In this document: positions 49,447 to 61,330 of the stretch, piece after piece
How positions within the stretch are numbered: position 1 is the stretch's first letter
Layout: each line of letters starts with the position of its first letter
DNA from: Nipponacmea schrenckii
Lineage: Eukaryota > Mollusca > Gastropoda > Lottiidae
Direction: 5' to 3'
Assembly (NCBI GenBank): GCA_030562195.1
Contig: CM060203.1
Span: 10,988,208 to 11,052,207, forward strand
DNA: 64,000 bases
Position numbers and translations under genes: made by a program
The notes under the pieces: model-generated
Database searches by the model: none
What the model saw: the letters and a program-made list of their open reading frames with translations, nothing else
What the model was told of the DNA's origin: nothing

Positions 49447-52400
49447 AGTTGCAATCAGTTCTGAAGGCAAGGTTTTAACTTCCAAAGAAATCTTAAAAGG
49501 CAAGCAGAAACAACTGTCTAGTTAACAAGCAAGTTCCTGAAAATAATACAAAGTTTTATTGAAGTGATGAAGCTTTTATTCTGGTGGTTCATCAATGGTT
49601 GGGTCCATTCATGACCAATTTGACTGGTTTGTGGTATAATTTATAATAATCTTATGCCCAATTTAGTCTAACTGGTTACTCTATAATCAACAAAAGCTAC
49701 AGAAATCTGAAACAAATTTGACAGACTAGAATTTATATGTTTTGTTTATGTAGCAGTCATTACGATTTTATTTAATTTGTTAATGCTATCCAAAAAAAAG
49801 AAAAATGATAAAGAAATGAAAAGATTTGCTCATAAGCGCTTATATTTTCTCTAATGTCTCATTTATTGAATGGTTGTTGTCTTGCTTGTAAGCAGTTGAT
49901 TTTAAGGCCTTGTCCAGATCAGATGGAATGCTTATATAATTACAAACAAATGATGTTCTGATTGAACAATATCTAAAAATTTTCTAAGGGGAAGGGGGGG
50001 TGCATAGCTGGGTGAGGGGTGTGACATGTCTTGCTGTATTTCATGTGACTCAGTGTTATTGGAGTTAAAGTCTCCATTTCATATTTTCTAATCTAGTGGG
50101 CGTATGATATTCCTAAACACTGAAAGAAAATACTACAATGTAGCTACAGACTGTATTGATTTTCACATGCGGTAACAAGAGCAACTAGAGGCTACAGACC
50201 ACTGTAAATTATTACTATTTTATCCATGCACTGCTATTTTGAATGATTTAATCAGTATTCAACTGTTGAAAGATCTTTTGTGATTCATGTTTGTAGCCCA
50301 CTACCAACCCTCATTATTGCAATATTGAAACAACGGTCAAACTAGGTCCATAAATTTAACAGACTGCTCTGTTTCTTTTAGAAAAAAGCCAAACATGATA
50401 GGAATCGATTTTTATTTTCAAATCAAACTTATGACATACTAAAAGAAAAGGTAAAGAATACAGTACATTCTACATTTACAGTAAAAGGCATAAAAATTGT
50501 TTATTATAGAGGATGAATAGTTAATATCACAGATTTGAGGATTTCCCAAGATTTGTCAACATTTACTTAAATTTACTGTTTGAATTGTTACATACCTGCA
50601 TCTTTTTTTTTATAAATCAAAATGTCTAACATCTAAGTCTGATCAATAGTCCAATTCATCTAGTAAACATTCCTTGAGTCAAACCCAATAGACAGTCCTC
50701 TAAACAATTCTGACCAATAAAGCACAATAAAGAGTTTTTTGACTATGCCAAACAAAGCCCAATTAAAAGCCCTCAATAATTTGTAAAATAAATCTTGGAA
50801 AACCATTAGTTTGCCTCCTAAGAACAATAGAAGCAATGAATAAAAAGGAAAACACATTGAATAGTACGGAATGCTGAACATATCAGTTTAAAGCTTTCAA
50901 TCTTAATATATTATCACTTAAAATATTTACATTACTCTGGATTGAGGGTGCCAAAAAGCTCCTGTATCATATAAAAAGGACAAGATTTGTCATTTACAAG
51001 TGTTGCTTAAATCTGAATAGATTTTAAATAGAAATACAGTATATGAGAGTCTCAGGGGAAAAGACTATTTTATACTGGCAACACCTGGATTTGAAGGTGA
51101 GCTGTGAACACTATTACTGATTAGCTCAGCTAAAAAGATTATTGTTTCTGATGAGTAGTAAAAACAGATGGCAAAGCAGTCCTTCCTTTGTTTATCCTAC
51201 TTTTGAATAGCAAGAAAACTAAATGTTAATACAACCTAATAAAAAAGGAAAAACAGGAAAAATAAAACACATAAATATATCTAAATACATTGTGACTTAA
51301 AAAATAATATCATTTATAATATGCCCGTTTTATGTCAATAGGATTTCTGCAACATGATAATATATATAGCTATATATTTACTGCATGAACAGTATACAGG
51401 AATACCAAATATTTTATGGTTGTGTATAACGTTTACCCATTTGAACTTGAAATTACCATGAGACTAAAGAACTTTAAAGTCTTTGAATGTGAATTACTTG
51501 TTCTGGAACTAATGATGGTAAATTCCATTCCAGCCAAAAGTGTGTTGAAAGTCACATCATGTTCTCAATGGAACTCTTCCTTTGAATCTCTTAAACATGT
51601 TAATAAACTATTGATTCCAAAAACCATATGATTAATTATCATTCAAATTATGTTTAATATTGAAAAAAATTGATAATAAATTGTGAAAAAAAAAATCTTT
51701 AACAACCCTGATGCAAGCTGTAACAAATGTGTAGACTAAACAAAATGAACACTAAAATATGAACCACAATTTAAATTACATGCTCTATTTTACAAAATGA
51801 ATGGATATATATATATATATATAGGCATAAATTTCATTGGCAACAAATTAAAGACTTCTTGTTCTTGTATTTCATTGAATGAATGATTACCAATTAAAGA
51901 TGTCATCCCAAATAGATCTGAAAACATCCAAATTTGAATTTGTCAAAACAGAAATCCTTAGTTCCTCATTCAAAAACATTCAAGTTATGAATTATGGGCC
52001 AAACCTGTTTATCAAACAATTTCTATCTGGGACATTAACTTTAAAGTTATTGATTCTAAGAATGGCCCTACCTTCTATCTAATCGTGTGACATTCTCTTC
52101 AAAGGTTATACACAGATATATAGATATTTACAAAATGATAATATGTTAATATGTTTATTATAAGGCTTTCTAAAGGGAAAATCATTCTCCAAAGATTGCA
52201 TTGTTGTAGACTTATTTATACAAGAAAATTATTCAAAATAAAATAAAAATTATGTGACACATGGAATATTAAGCATTACTTTATAAAATTTTTGTAAACT
52301 ATGAAAATTTTGTGACTTGTAGACTATGTAACCAAATAAAATCATATACACCATATTGTCATTTTTCAATATCAGATATGTTAAATATTAAATTTGTCTA

Positions 52401-53576
52401 GAAAATTGTTGAGATACATTAAGCAGCCCAAATATATCTGATACTATAAAACAATTGTCTTGTCAATCATTACTTAAGTAAACTGTTGAATAACAATAAA
52501 AATGCTTAAAAATGACAAAATAATAATGCTTATATATGAAATAGATCAACAAAATGGGCAAGCACTATTTTCTGGGTAAACCAGTTAAATGATTAACATG
52601 AGCGATTCATTAATACTTTTCAAATTAGGATTAACCTCATATTTTGTGCATGGCTGTGAAGAATATCATGTAAATTAATAAAATACTCAACCCATATTAA
52701 GTAAAAAACATTATATTAGTAAAACTTACTACAAACCTGAAATTTGGAACGACTGCAAATCTGAAATTCTGTAACAACGTCAAAAATAAGTCTTATCAAT
52801 CTACATATTTCTTTGTATTCGAAAAATAAATGACAGAAAAAAACAGACCAGCAAGATTTCTAACATTAACATTGTGAACTGAATTTAATAAATAAATCAC
52901 TAACCATTTAAAAATACAATATTGCACCTTCCAAATTTGAAAATCAAAACTAAAAAAAAGGAGTAAAAACAGCTCCACCTTGTATATAAATACATCTATT
53001 AAAAAATACTTAGATGTTATAATTGCCCATTTTAAGGTCATTTTTTAAAATGGCGAACATTGAAATTTATCATAAACTCTGCCATTACTGTGACCATGGG
53101 TATATGTCAGTATTTGAATTCCATAGCTAAAATACAAATGATTCTTTTGTACAATTTCTGTAAACCAATGGAATAAATCAGACGGATATAGAAATGAGAA
53201 AACTTGTATAAAAGGATTATCAGGCTAAAATAACAGATAAGATAATTTGTGATTGAAAAACATTTTAATCTTGGGTGGAGGCTCAATTGGAGAGTTCAAG
53301 TCAACTTGATTTATTGAATTTCAGGTTGATTTCATGAATATGGAACTTAACATTTGAGCAACCCCCGAGTTATCAACTACAAAAGTTATCACCTACAAAC
53401 CTACAGGTTTTCTATTGGGGATGTTGCATGCCTACTACACAACTCAATTTCTCTATCTTATTGCCTCCTTGCAGTATTGATACATAAAATAAATTTTAAT
53501 AAAATTGCCACATTCCAAACTTTAAGTATAAAATCTGTAAAAAGATGCTGCACCCAAGAGGATAACTTTAAGTTTG
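49447..53576. other. Intergenic sequence and probable CTNNAL1 3' UTR
   Basis: No coding gene is supported. The right part (towards 53.5 kb) is downstream of the CTNNAL1 stop on the minus strand and probably contains its 3' UTR; a minus-strand AATAAA lies at 53310-53315. An (AT)n tract lies near 51808-51824. Short + strand frames at 51.4-52.1 kb have no recognisable similarity. Confidence 0.5.
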
Positions 53577-56500
53577 TCATGAACAATGTATATTACGACT
53601 GAGTGATGCACTTCGGTAAATATCAGAATGTGGAGATAGACCAGAATCTGTGTCTGAGCCACTTGATCTCATATCAAACTGAGCTGGGCTTCGGTATCTC
53701 AATGATAAGGAACTTGGAGATGATCTGTAGTCAATATTATACTGAAAATAAAATAAAAAACCTCATAATAATGAAAGATGTATAAATAGAAAGTGTATTA
53801 TGTAGAACTTTGAACCAAGTTAATCTTTGATTCTTTGATTTTCATCTCCCTGAACAAGTAATGTTCCACACACACAGAACATGTCAAAGACAAATATTAT
53901 TATTTTGAGAATTTCTGTACTTACCTTAGTGGCACAGATAAAACATGTTGTGACTATCTTAGCTATAATATTCATTAGATTCTTAGTTTCTTGTATAGTG
54001 CTGTCAACCTAAAATTATACGTAATCAGTTTGTAAATAGTAACTGTAGTAGTAGTCAAGCATTAATTCTTAATCAAATGAAGGCATAGGATACAAAACAG
54101 TTTTCAAGTTTAACAACAACAATGAATCGTTATAATTCTATTAAATTTTGAATGCTGTCTGTAAAAACACTTCAAAGGTACAATCTTTTTTGAAAAAGTG
54201 ATAATTTCTTCACAATTATACAGTAAACTGATTGCCTTCAATACAGTCTCTAAATAACAAAAATTGAGTTTCCAAACCCACCTTATTAAATGTTGGTGTT
54301 TTACCAAAAGTGGATGATTTCAGATTAAACAGTATCTGCTGACAAGAGACAGGAATGCGCTCTAAATATGTTAACAATTCTTCTTTGACAGGACACACTG
54401 GAACCTGAGAATGAATAAGTTTCATAAAAAAAACTCTCAGCAGAACTTTACATACTTTGGGTAATGTAAGAAAACAGGTGACTAATTTTCTGTCATGGAG
54501 ATTGCCAAATGTACTCGTATTCAGCAATATGGTTTAAAATGTCTCCTACATACCATCTGTATGCAATTTAGAATATAATATTATAACCCCACCAAACTTA
54601 CCCTCTGAGAAAAATCACGGACTGTTTTATAAAGTTTATTTCCTTCTTCAGCAAAAAATTCAGCCTGAACAAAGAGGTCTTGGGTAGTTCGTAGTGCACC
54701 CTCACCACGAGTAAAGAGGTACATAGAGAAGGCCATACTGGACATATTTTTGGCTCGCTTAACTATTTCGTTATCTGGTTCTTCCCATTTATCTGTTTCT
54801 GCATCCATCTCTGACGTTATCAGCTTCATTTCTAATCCTAATTTAGCAATCTTTGCTTGCTCCTGAAAAAAGCACATCAAGGGTTTTTAAACAAAGATCC
54901 TTTTCTTGTGAAAAATTTCTGATTTCATCAAATCTAAACTCAAAACATGGTTCTTTTTATACCAAGCACATGTTTTGTCAAAACATAGGGCAAGGATTTC
55001 AAAAAGATTCATAAGATTAAATCCAGGCGTGTTACCTCAGCATCCAATCTAGCTGGGCGTAATGATCTTGATGTGGTACCATGTTTCTGAAATTCAAAAA
55101 TAGTCTTTTATGAAACTTACTTATATTATCCATTGTATATTCTGAAAATGTTCCTTATAAGGCACAGCATGATGATTCTTCAGAAGAACATTATCTTACT
55201 CTTTAGAGTCCACAAGCCTAATTTTAGTTATTTAGGTATAACATCAATATTCTGGATGAATCATTGACCAGACAGGATGATAAAAGCCCTATAGTATTCT
55301 TAATATGATCATTGCAAGACACATATAGATTATTTTTTATGGAATGACAGGTTTCAGACAAATATAAAAGGTGCAATTGTACAATACAATATATAACTAA
55401 AACAAGAATTCTGAATGTGTCAGATAATACAGAAATACATAAGAGTCTTCAGATACAAAAAATATAGTGGTATAATCATAAAATGGAAGGTGCTTGAAAA
55501 TGACTTAAAAGAATAAAAAAAAGCAATTCCAAGTATAATCTATATGTTTATAACAGGTCAGCTTTCAGACTCAGGAATCAAAATATTCAGTATCATAAAT
55601 CTAAAATTCACTTGTGAATCTTTGATCAGTTGTCCGAAAAATTTGATTTTAGTAATTTCGAGAAATAGGTTCTTGGTTCTTATTTACAATATACTGTTAA
55701 TTTCAAACCTTGATCTGATCAGTTATAAAACATATAGAATAAAATCACGGTATTGTCTTAAACATATACAAACAAGAAAACATGTTGATATTGTGGATGT
55801 AACTTACAGAAGATGTTAAGCTTGATACCTAAGATTAAGCAAACATAAAATAAAGTTCTCTTTAGATCCTTATGTCAAAAATACAATCTCAGCCTATTTA
55901 AACTGAACTCATTAAGATTATGCCAAGCTTCTAGTCTGATTAAAGTTAAGTGTTAATAATCATCTTCAAAATTGTGCACATAGTTCAATCAGATTTGAAT
56001 TTTAATAACGTAAAAAAAATAATAATTTGTTTAATAATTTGGACAAAAGACTGAAACTCTTTGAAGCAAATTTTATAAATGATTAAAATAAGAATTTAGC
56101 AGTAAATCACCCAACTGTATCAATGAGTCAAGGCATTTCAATTTGTAATACAAAAGAATTTAAAGAATGGGTCAAGAATCTTGGCATTAACTTGTTAACT
56201 TTATATGGCAGTGATGTAGTCCAGCCCAAGACAATTTACTTTCTTGTTGTGATATCAAACTATTTGAAACATGCTTACCCCTGGTCTTGGTAGGGACAGA
56301 TAGACTAGCTTATCCATTTTACCCAAACAGACATCATTGACTTCTTTGACTAGTATAGAGAGATCATTGATCTGGGATTCCCAAGCATCAGCAAAAACAT
56401 CTAGATTTTCTCTGGCGATTTTACTATTGGGATACTGAGCTAATGTTTGGGCTGCATATAATGTCTGAAATTATGAACACAATTTTATCTTCTGTACAAA

Positions 56501-59500
56501 CAAACAGCACTCATCCTGTATCAATTTGATTAATTCAAGATCTAGGTTAATTGTCATTATTTTTATTGCTATTGTGTTTTATGTGATTCCATGTGTCATT
56601 TGTAAGACAAACTATTATAGATGGATACTGCTAGAATATATATTATTTTCGACGCTTCAATGTGGTTCTTTAAAATATTTTAAACAAGCACTTCTGGATC
56701 AACTTCTAATGCTAGTAGATCAGAATATAAACAGATTCAGAATGTGAAAAAGTGAAAGTGTCTTGTAAAACACAATATATCTAGATCTTAATCAGATTGA
56801 TCCAGTTAATTTCTTATGTGCAAAAGTGTGATTTGTTGCTGACCATTTGTTTGAGGGTGAACGAAGACTAAGAAATGTCTTAAATTCTAATCCCAGAGTT
56901 CCTCTGTTTCTCTAGGAATCTTTAAGCAGATAAAATACAACTCAGAATAATATCTTGCAGGAAATAAAGATTCCATATCATTGTAATTTCCAACAAAATA
57001 AAAATATGGTTTACATCTAAGGTTTTCATTTATAAGAAAGGTCTTGACTAAAATATACATTCTTCAAACATTTTAAATTGTCACAGGGTGTAAAAAGGTT
57101 TTTGATTGATGGCCACTCACTAGGATTCTTACTTACCAATGGACCAATACTATGTATAAATGTATCATTATGCTCTGCTGTTATCACTAATGGCTCCGTA
57201 GTAGCCATGTGTCGAAATAACTTACACACCTGAAATGAAATGTTTTATAGTCAGAAAGTGTGAATTTAAAATGTCATCATCTGGTTTGATATTGACAATC
57301 AAACAATGTACCGGTAACAAGAGTGGATGTTTGAGGTACAACAGATAGTTGGTATAACTACTGATGATTAACACATTTCTTACCTCCTCAATCTGTTCCT
57401 GATGTTCATCAAATTTAATAGTTAACTCATCAACATACTCCACCTCTCCATTGATACCAGCTCTCTGTAAACCCCGTAACAGTTCATGATCTTCATTCAT
57501 TTTAAACAGATCTGATGCTTGTTCCATTGCTGTATCTAATAACTGAAGAATAGATTCATTTCTAATTTATATATTATATGCTATCCTTGTGAAACCAAAA
57601 CGATGCGATTTTTACAAAAGTCTTTGCAAGAATAGTAAGATGTCTACCTTCACAGATTATTTGCACAAATGAACACATGAATAATCCAATATTTGACTTC
57701 ACCCAATTCACAGACGATCTCATTCTCAAGTCACATGGGTAAAGTACGATTAATATACAGACAAATTTATTACAGATGTAAAGTAGGAAACATAAAGAGC
57801 TGAGGATTACCATTACCAACCTGTTTTCTGAGAGTTTTCGAAGATTCTATTGTTTTTAATATTGCTGTTTCTAATTCTGGTGTACATGATTGACTTCCTT
57901 TTGGACTCTGCAACATAATGGTTTTAATTTTAAAAACCTTGGACATTCAAATATAGTGCCTAAAATAGGTCTTGTAGTTTTAGGAGCCAACACCCCAATT
58001 TCTAATTAACTTAATGTGTATGATTTTAAGTGACATCCTTTTGCAACAGCTGCTTGGTATCTATCATACATTCATGTAGATAAGCAGAGGATAGTTTCAA
58101 CAGGATCAATTACAGAATTGAATAGGGGTAAATTGTGTCAGGTAATAATGTTTTTCCTATCTGGGACTATAACTTGAAATGTACAAGATTATCATCAATA
58201 CTAGAGTATATTTGTTTTATTTGTTTCAAATATCTGATGTACGTGTCATGTTTAAGTGACAGTGTCATGAGCCTCGTGCCACTGTTTACCAGTATCAAAT
58301 AATCTTACTATTGACATTACCGTCACTGACATGACAATAAAACACCTTTAAACTTTAGTCAACTTTACTTATGTCAATACTGATTTTCTATTTGATCGTA
58401 AACATACAAATCGTCACCTTGAAGTTGAAAAATAAGATAATAAGGTAATGACTGCATTTTATGTTCTATATTTGAAACATACAATAGAATACAGTATTCT
58501 TTAAATATTAGAAAATCTGAATCATGATATTTTTAACCTTGAAGATGTTGTCCATAACTTTATTTCTACACTATCCTTATTAATCAGAGTTTCAATTGTC
58601 ATTTATTAATAATCTTTAGCATAATTTAAAAACAGTAAAATCCTTTCTTTTTTTTGATAATGTCAAGCACAAAATTTTTTAGATTGCTTTGCATAGAAAA
58701 TATATCTTAAACATTTTTTTCTGTTAAAAGGCAACTATGAAAAATTCATAACACAAATGAGCATTATACATTTCTTTCCTAAAGCTGTGTTTGATTTTCT
58801 GCTGTGAGCAATCTAAAACTTAATACAAATAAAACATTCTTACCATATCATGGCCTGTTTTTAATAAAGCTTTAAGTTGATTGCGCAGACTATCTGTTAA
58901 AGTGACTATTTTTTCTCTGTTATCATGTGAAGTATAAGGAGAATCTGTAAAGTCTTGAACACCTTCTACAACTGCATCAATACCAGCTTGCAGCTTCTCT
59001 TCTGTTGCTGGCCCAATTAGTGTGATCCTTGTTAACTCTACTTGATCCTATAAAACATACTATCATTGAAGCACCAAAACAAGTTTAGAGGATTGCTCCT
59101 ATTAAATAAGTTTGTTTACTGGACTGATATGACTCAATGTATAGAAGAGATACTCCAAATTTCCATTGCTAATTTAATAAGATCAGTGATAAACTAGTTG
59201 TCATATAAAAGCATTTACTATTAACATCTTGTACTTACCTCGAAATCTTTAAAAGCACGACTGAAGAGATACTGCAAATTTCCATTGCTAATTTAATAAG
59301 ATCAGTTATAAACTAGTTGTCATATAAAAGCAATTACATGTACTATTAACATCTTGTACTTACCTCAAAATCTTTAAAAGCACGACTGGCAGTAGGCTGG
59401 GAAGTGTTTAAAGCAATACCAGAATCACCATTAGCTGTAGGAGATGAATTACCATTCATGAAAAAACCTGTACCGTCTGTTACTATATGCTGTAACAAGT

Positions 59501-61330
59501 CTAAGGCTCTCTTCATTTGTATAAAAACGCCATCCCGATTCCTTCTGGCTGCTTGACAATCAGGGTGGCGTAGGCAAGTCTGAAATAAAACAAAGTATTG
59601 CATCTGTAGAAGATCTTCAAGCTTTACCCACATGGCATTACTACTCTTAGTTGAAGAAATTAATCAATTTTAATACTTAATATTAAGTTACCTGAACTTG
59701 CCAAAATGCAATTGCAGAGTGGCATAATATTAAGTTGTTCACATAGCATGTTTATGATCTTTTGATATTACTAGGAAATCATAGCAAAAATTTCATCAGC
59801 AAAAGGCTTCCTACCTTAGAAGCTGTTAATAACATCATTGTGGATTTTTCTAAAATGGCTCTTGCTGATCCCATCTGTGCACGGTGTTTCTCACTTTTTA
59901 AATCCTGTAATAACATGAACACAATACCATAGTAAACTGTATGTTAAAAAGTTGTGTACTATATGATTGAATGACCCTAAATCATTGGTTGTATCAAAAT
60001 TTCCATAAAACCATCTTTCTCGTCATCTTTCTCTTTCATATATCATAATAAATATCAATGTCTCAGAAGCACAAGAATGTTAACATTTACAGTTCTATCA
60101 ATTAAGCTTATTTACCTAGAATCTCCATGATTTTTTCAATAACTAATTAAGTCATATAGACAAGGCAACTAAACTAGTGATTGCTGTTCCATAAAGCTGT
60201 GTCTATATATCACTCTTTGCTAAATGCCATGTATAATCTTAAACTAATTAAATCGTATGTCAAAACTAGATAAAAAAAAGACGTACATTTTGCCGATCAC
60301 CAGATAGATGTGCTAGCTGAACCATGTCGGAACCAAATTGACTGAATGATTTAACAAATTCCGTAAAACTACTGACTGACTCGACTACTAATAAACTTTG
60401 AAGCACCTATAAAGACAAATGGAAACATGTTACAAGGAAATCAGTACAACTTGTGAATGTAATTTTTGTCATATTTAAAAACGATCTCTTATAATATTTG
60501 ATTGTTCACAATTGATATCAAAACAACAAAAACTCTTGAAAAATATATTTCAATATTCAAATGAAGTTATGTATTAAATATTTAAATTGATTTTAATGAG
60601 TGACTTTTACTTTATGACAGAAAATATGGTGAAGTTTGGTTTTGAAAGCTATGGTATACCTTATCTTTAGCTTGTAACAACTGTTTGACTACAATCCTAT
60701 CAGCTAACAATAATACTTTAGTAATGGCTGACAATAATTGGCGAGCAGAACGTATCATAGCTGACTTGTCTGCTAGATGTTTAGCTAAAGCATCCATACC
60801 ATTTTGGATAGGGTAGTCTAATCTAGTAGCACTCTCTATGTTACATCCTACAAATTAAAAAATCAGTTCTTGTTAATGTTTTTATACTATAGTAATGTGA
60901 TCATGGAAGTTTTTTTAAGTATTTTGTTACACATTCATTTTAAATGTTTCTTAATTAAGCTTAATTTAAAATATAATTTAACAACAAATTAAAACAGCTT
61001 ATTTGCTTATATTTGAATCCAGATATCAGAACCTAATTCTGGAAAGACAATTTCTCCGTGGTCCAAGCAATATATCAGACACAAATAATTGAATTACATC
61101 TTAATTCTTGTAGAATTTTGTACCCAATTGTCACACCTACCTGCCATTTTAGCTTCACGGCAAGCATCCAGCATGTCTTCTCGTATTTCAACATTTTCAT
61201 CTGCTATGGACTCTCCTACTACTACAAATCTTTCTACAGCTATATTCACTAACTGTCCAACTTTTACTAAAGCTCGCTGTGACTTCTCACTGACTTTAGT
61301 CTTGTCTTTATGATTCACTAGGGTGGTGAT
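53577..61330 (-). CDS. CTNNAL1: Alpha-catulin (catenin alpha-like 1), 5' end missing
   Basis: Fifteen minus-strand exons: 61330-61141, 60847-60660, 60406-60287, 59904-59815, 59579-59364, 59047-58844, 57907-57821, 57542-57384, 57229-57137, 56464-56279, 55086-55036, 54862-54602, 54404-54282, 54008-53925 and 53741-53577. All phases match, giving 738 residues to the TGA. The first exon seen begins ITTLVNHKDKTK, about 45 residues into the human protein, so the start exon lies past the window edge. Signatures shared with alpha-catulin rather than alpha-catenin or vinculin are FAHLSGDRQN-like LAHLSGDRQN, STMMLLTASKTCLRHPDC, FTDSPYTSH, KIARENLDVFADAWESQI, EEQAKIAKLGL and MYLFTRGEGALRTTQDLF. The family forms helical-bundle scaffolds; the mammalian protein links to Rho signalling (Lbc) and the dystrobrevin complex. 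The last 54 residues are Ser-rich and unlike the human tail. Confidence 0.96.
59145..59388 (-). repeat. ~120-bp tandem duplication including a CTNNAL1 splice donor
   Basis: Copy A (59145-59263) and copy B (59264-59388) are nearly identical except for a few substitutions and a 6-bp insertion in B. Both contain the exon end encoding SRAFKDFE and its GTAAGT donor. Copy B is the working exon end. Copy A is a decoy donor downstream in the intron. Reading on from the first donor meets a stop after five codons. Confidence 0.9.

Noticed and set aside
50382..50448. Exon-like stretch with acceptor and GTAAAG donor, faintly like ribosomal protein S25
   Set aside because: Only a few residues match (L-F...T-Y-D-x-L) and no neighbouring exon continues the family, so chance is likelier.
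51416..52082. Two + strand frames of about 70 codons
   Set aside because: They lie antisense to the probable CTNNAL1 3' flank, with no similarity or codon bias.
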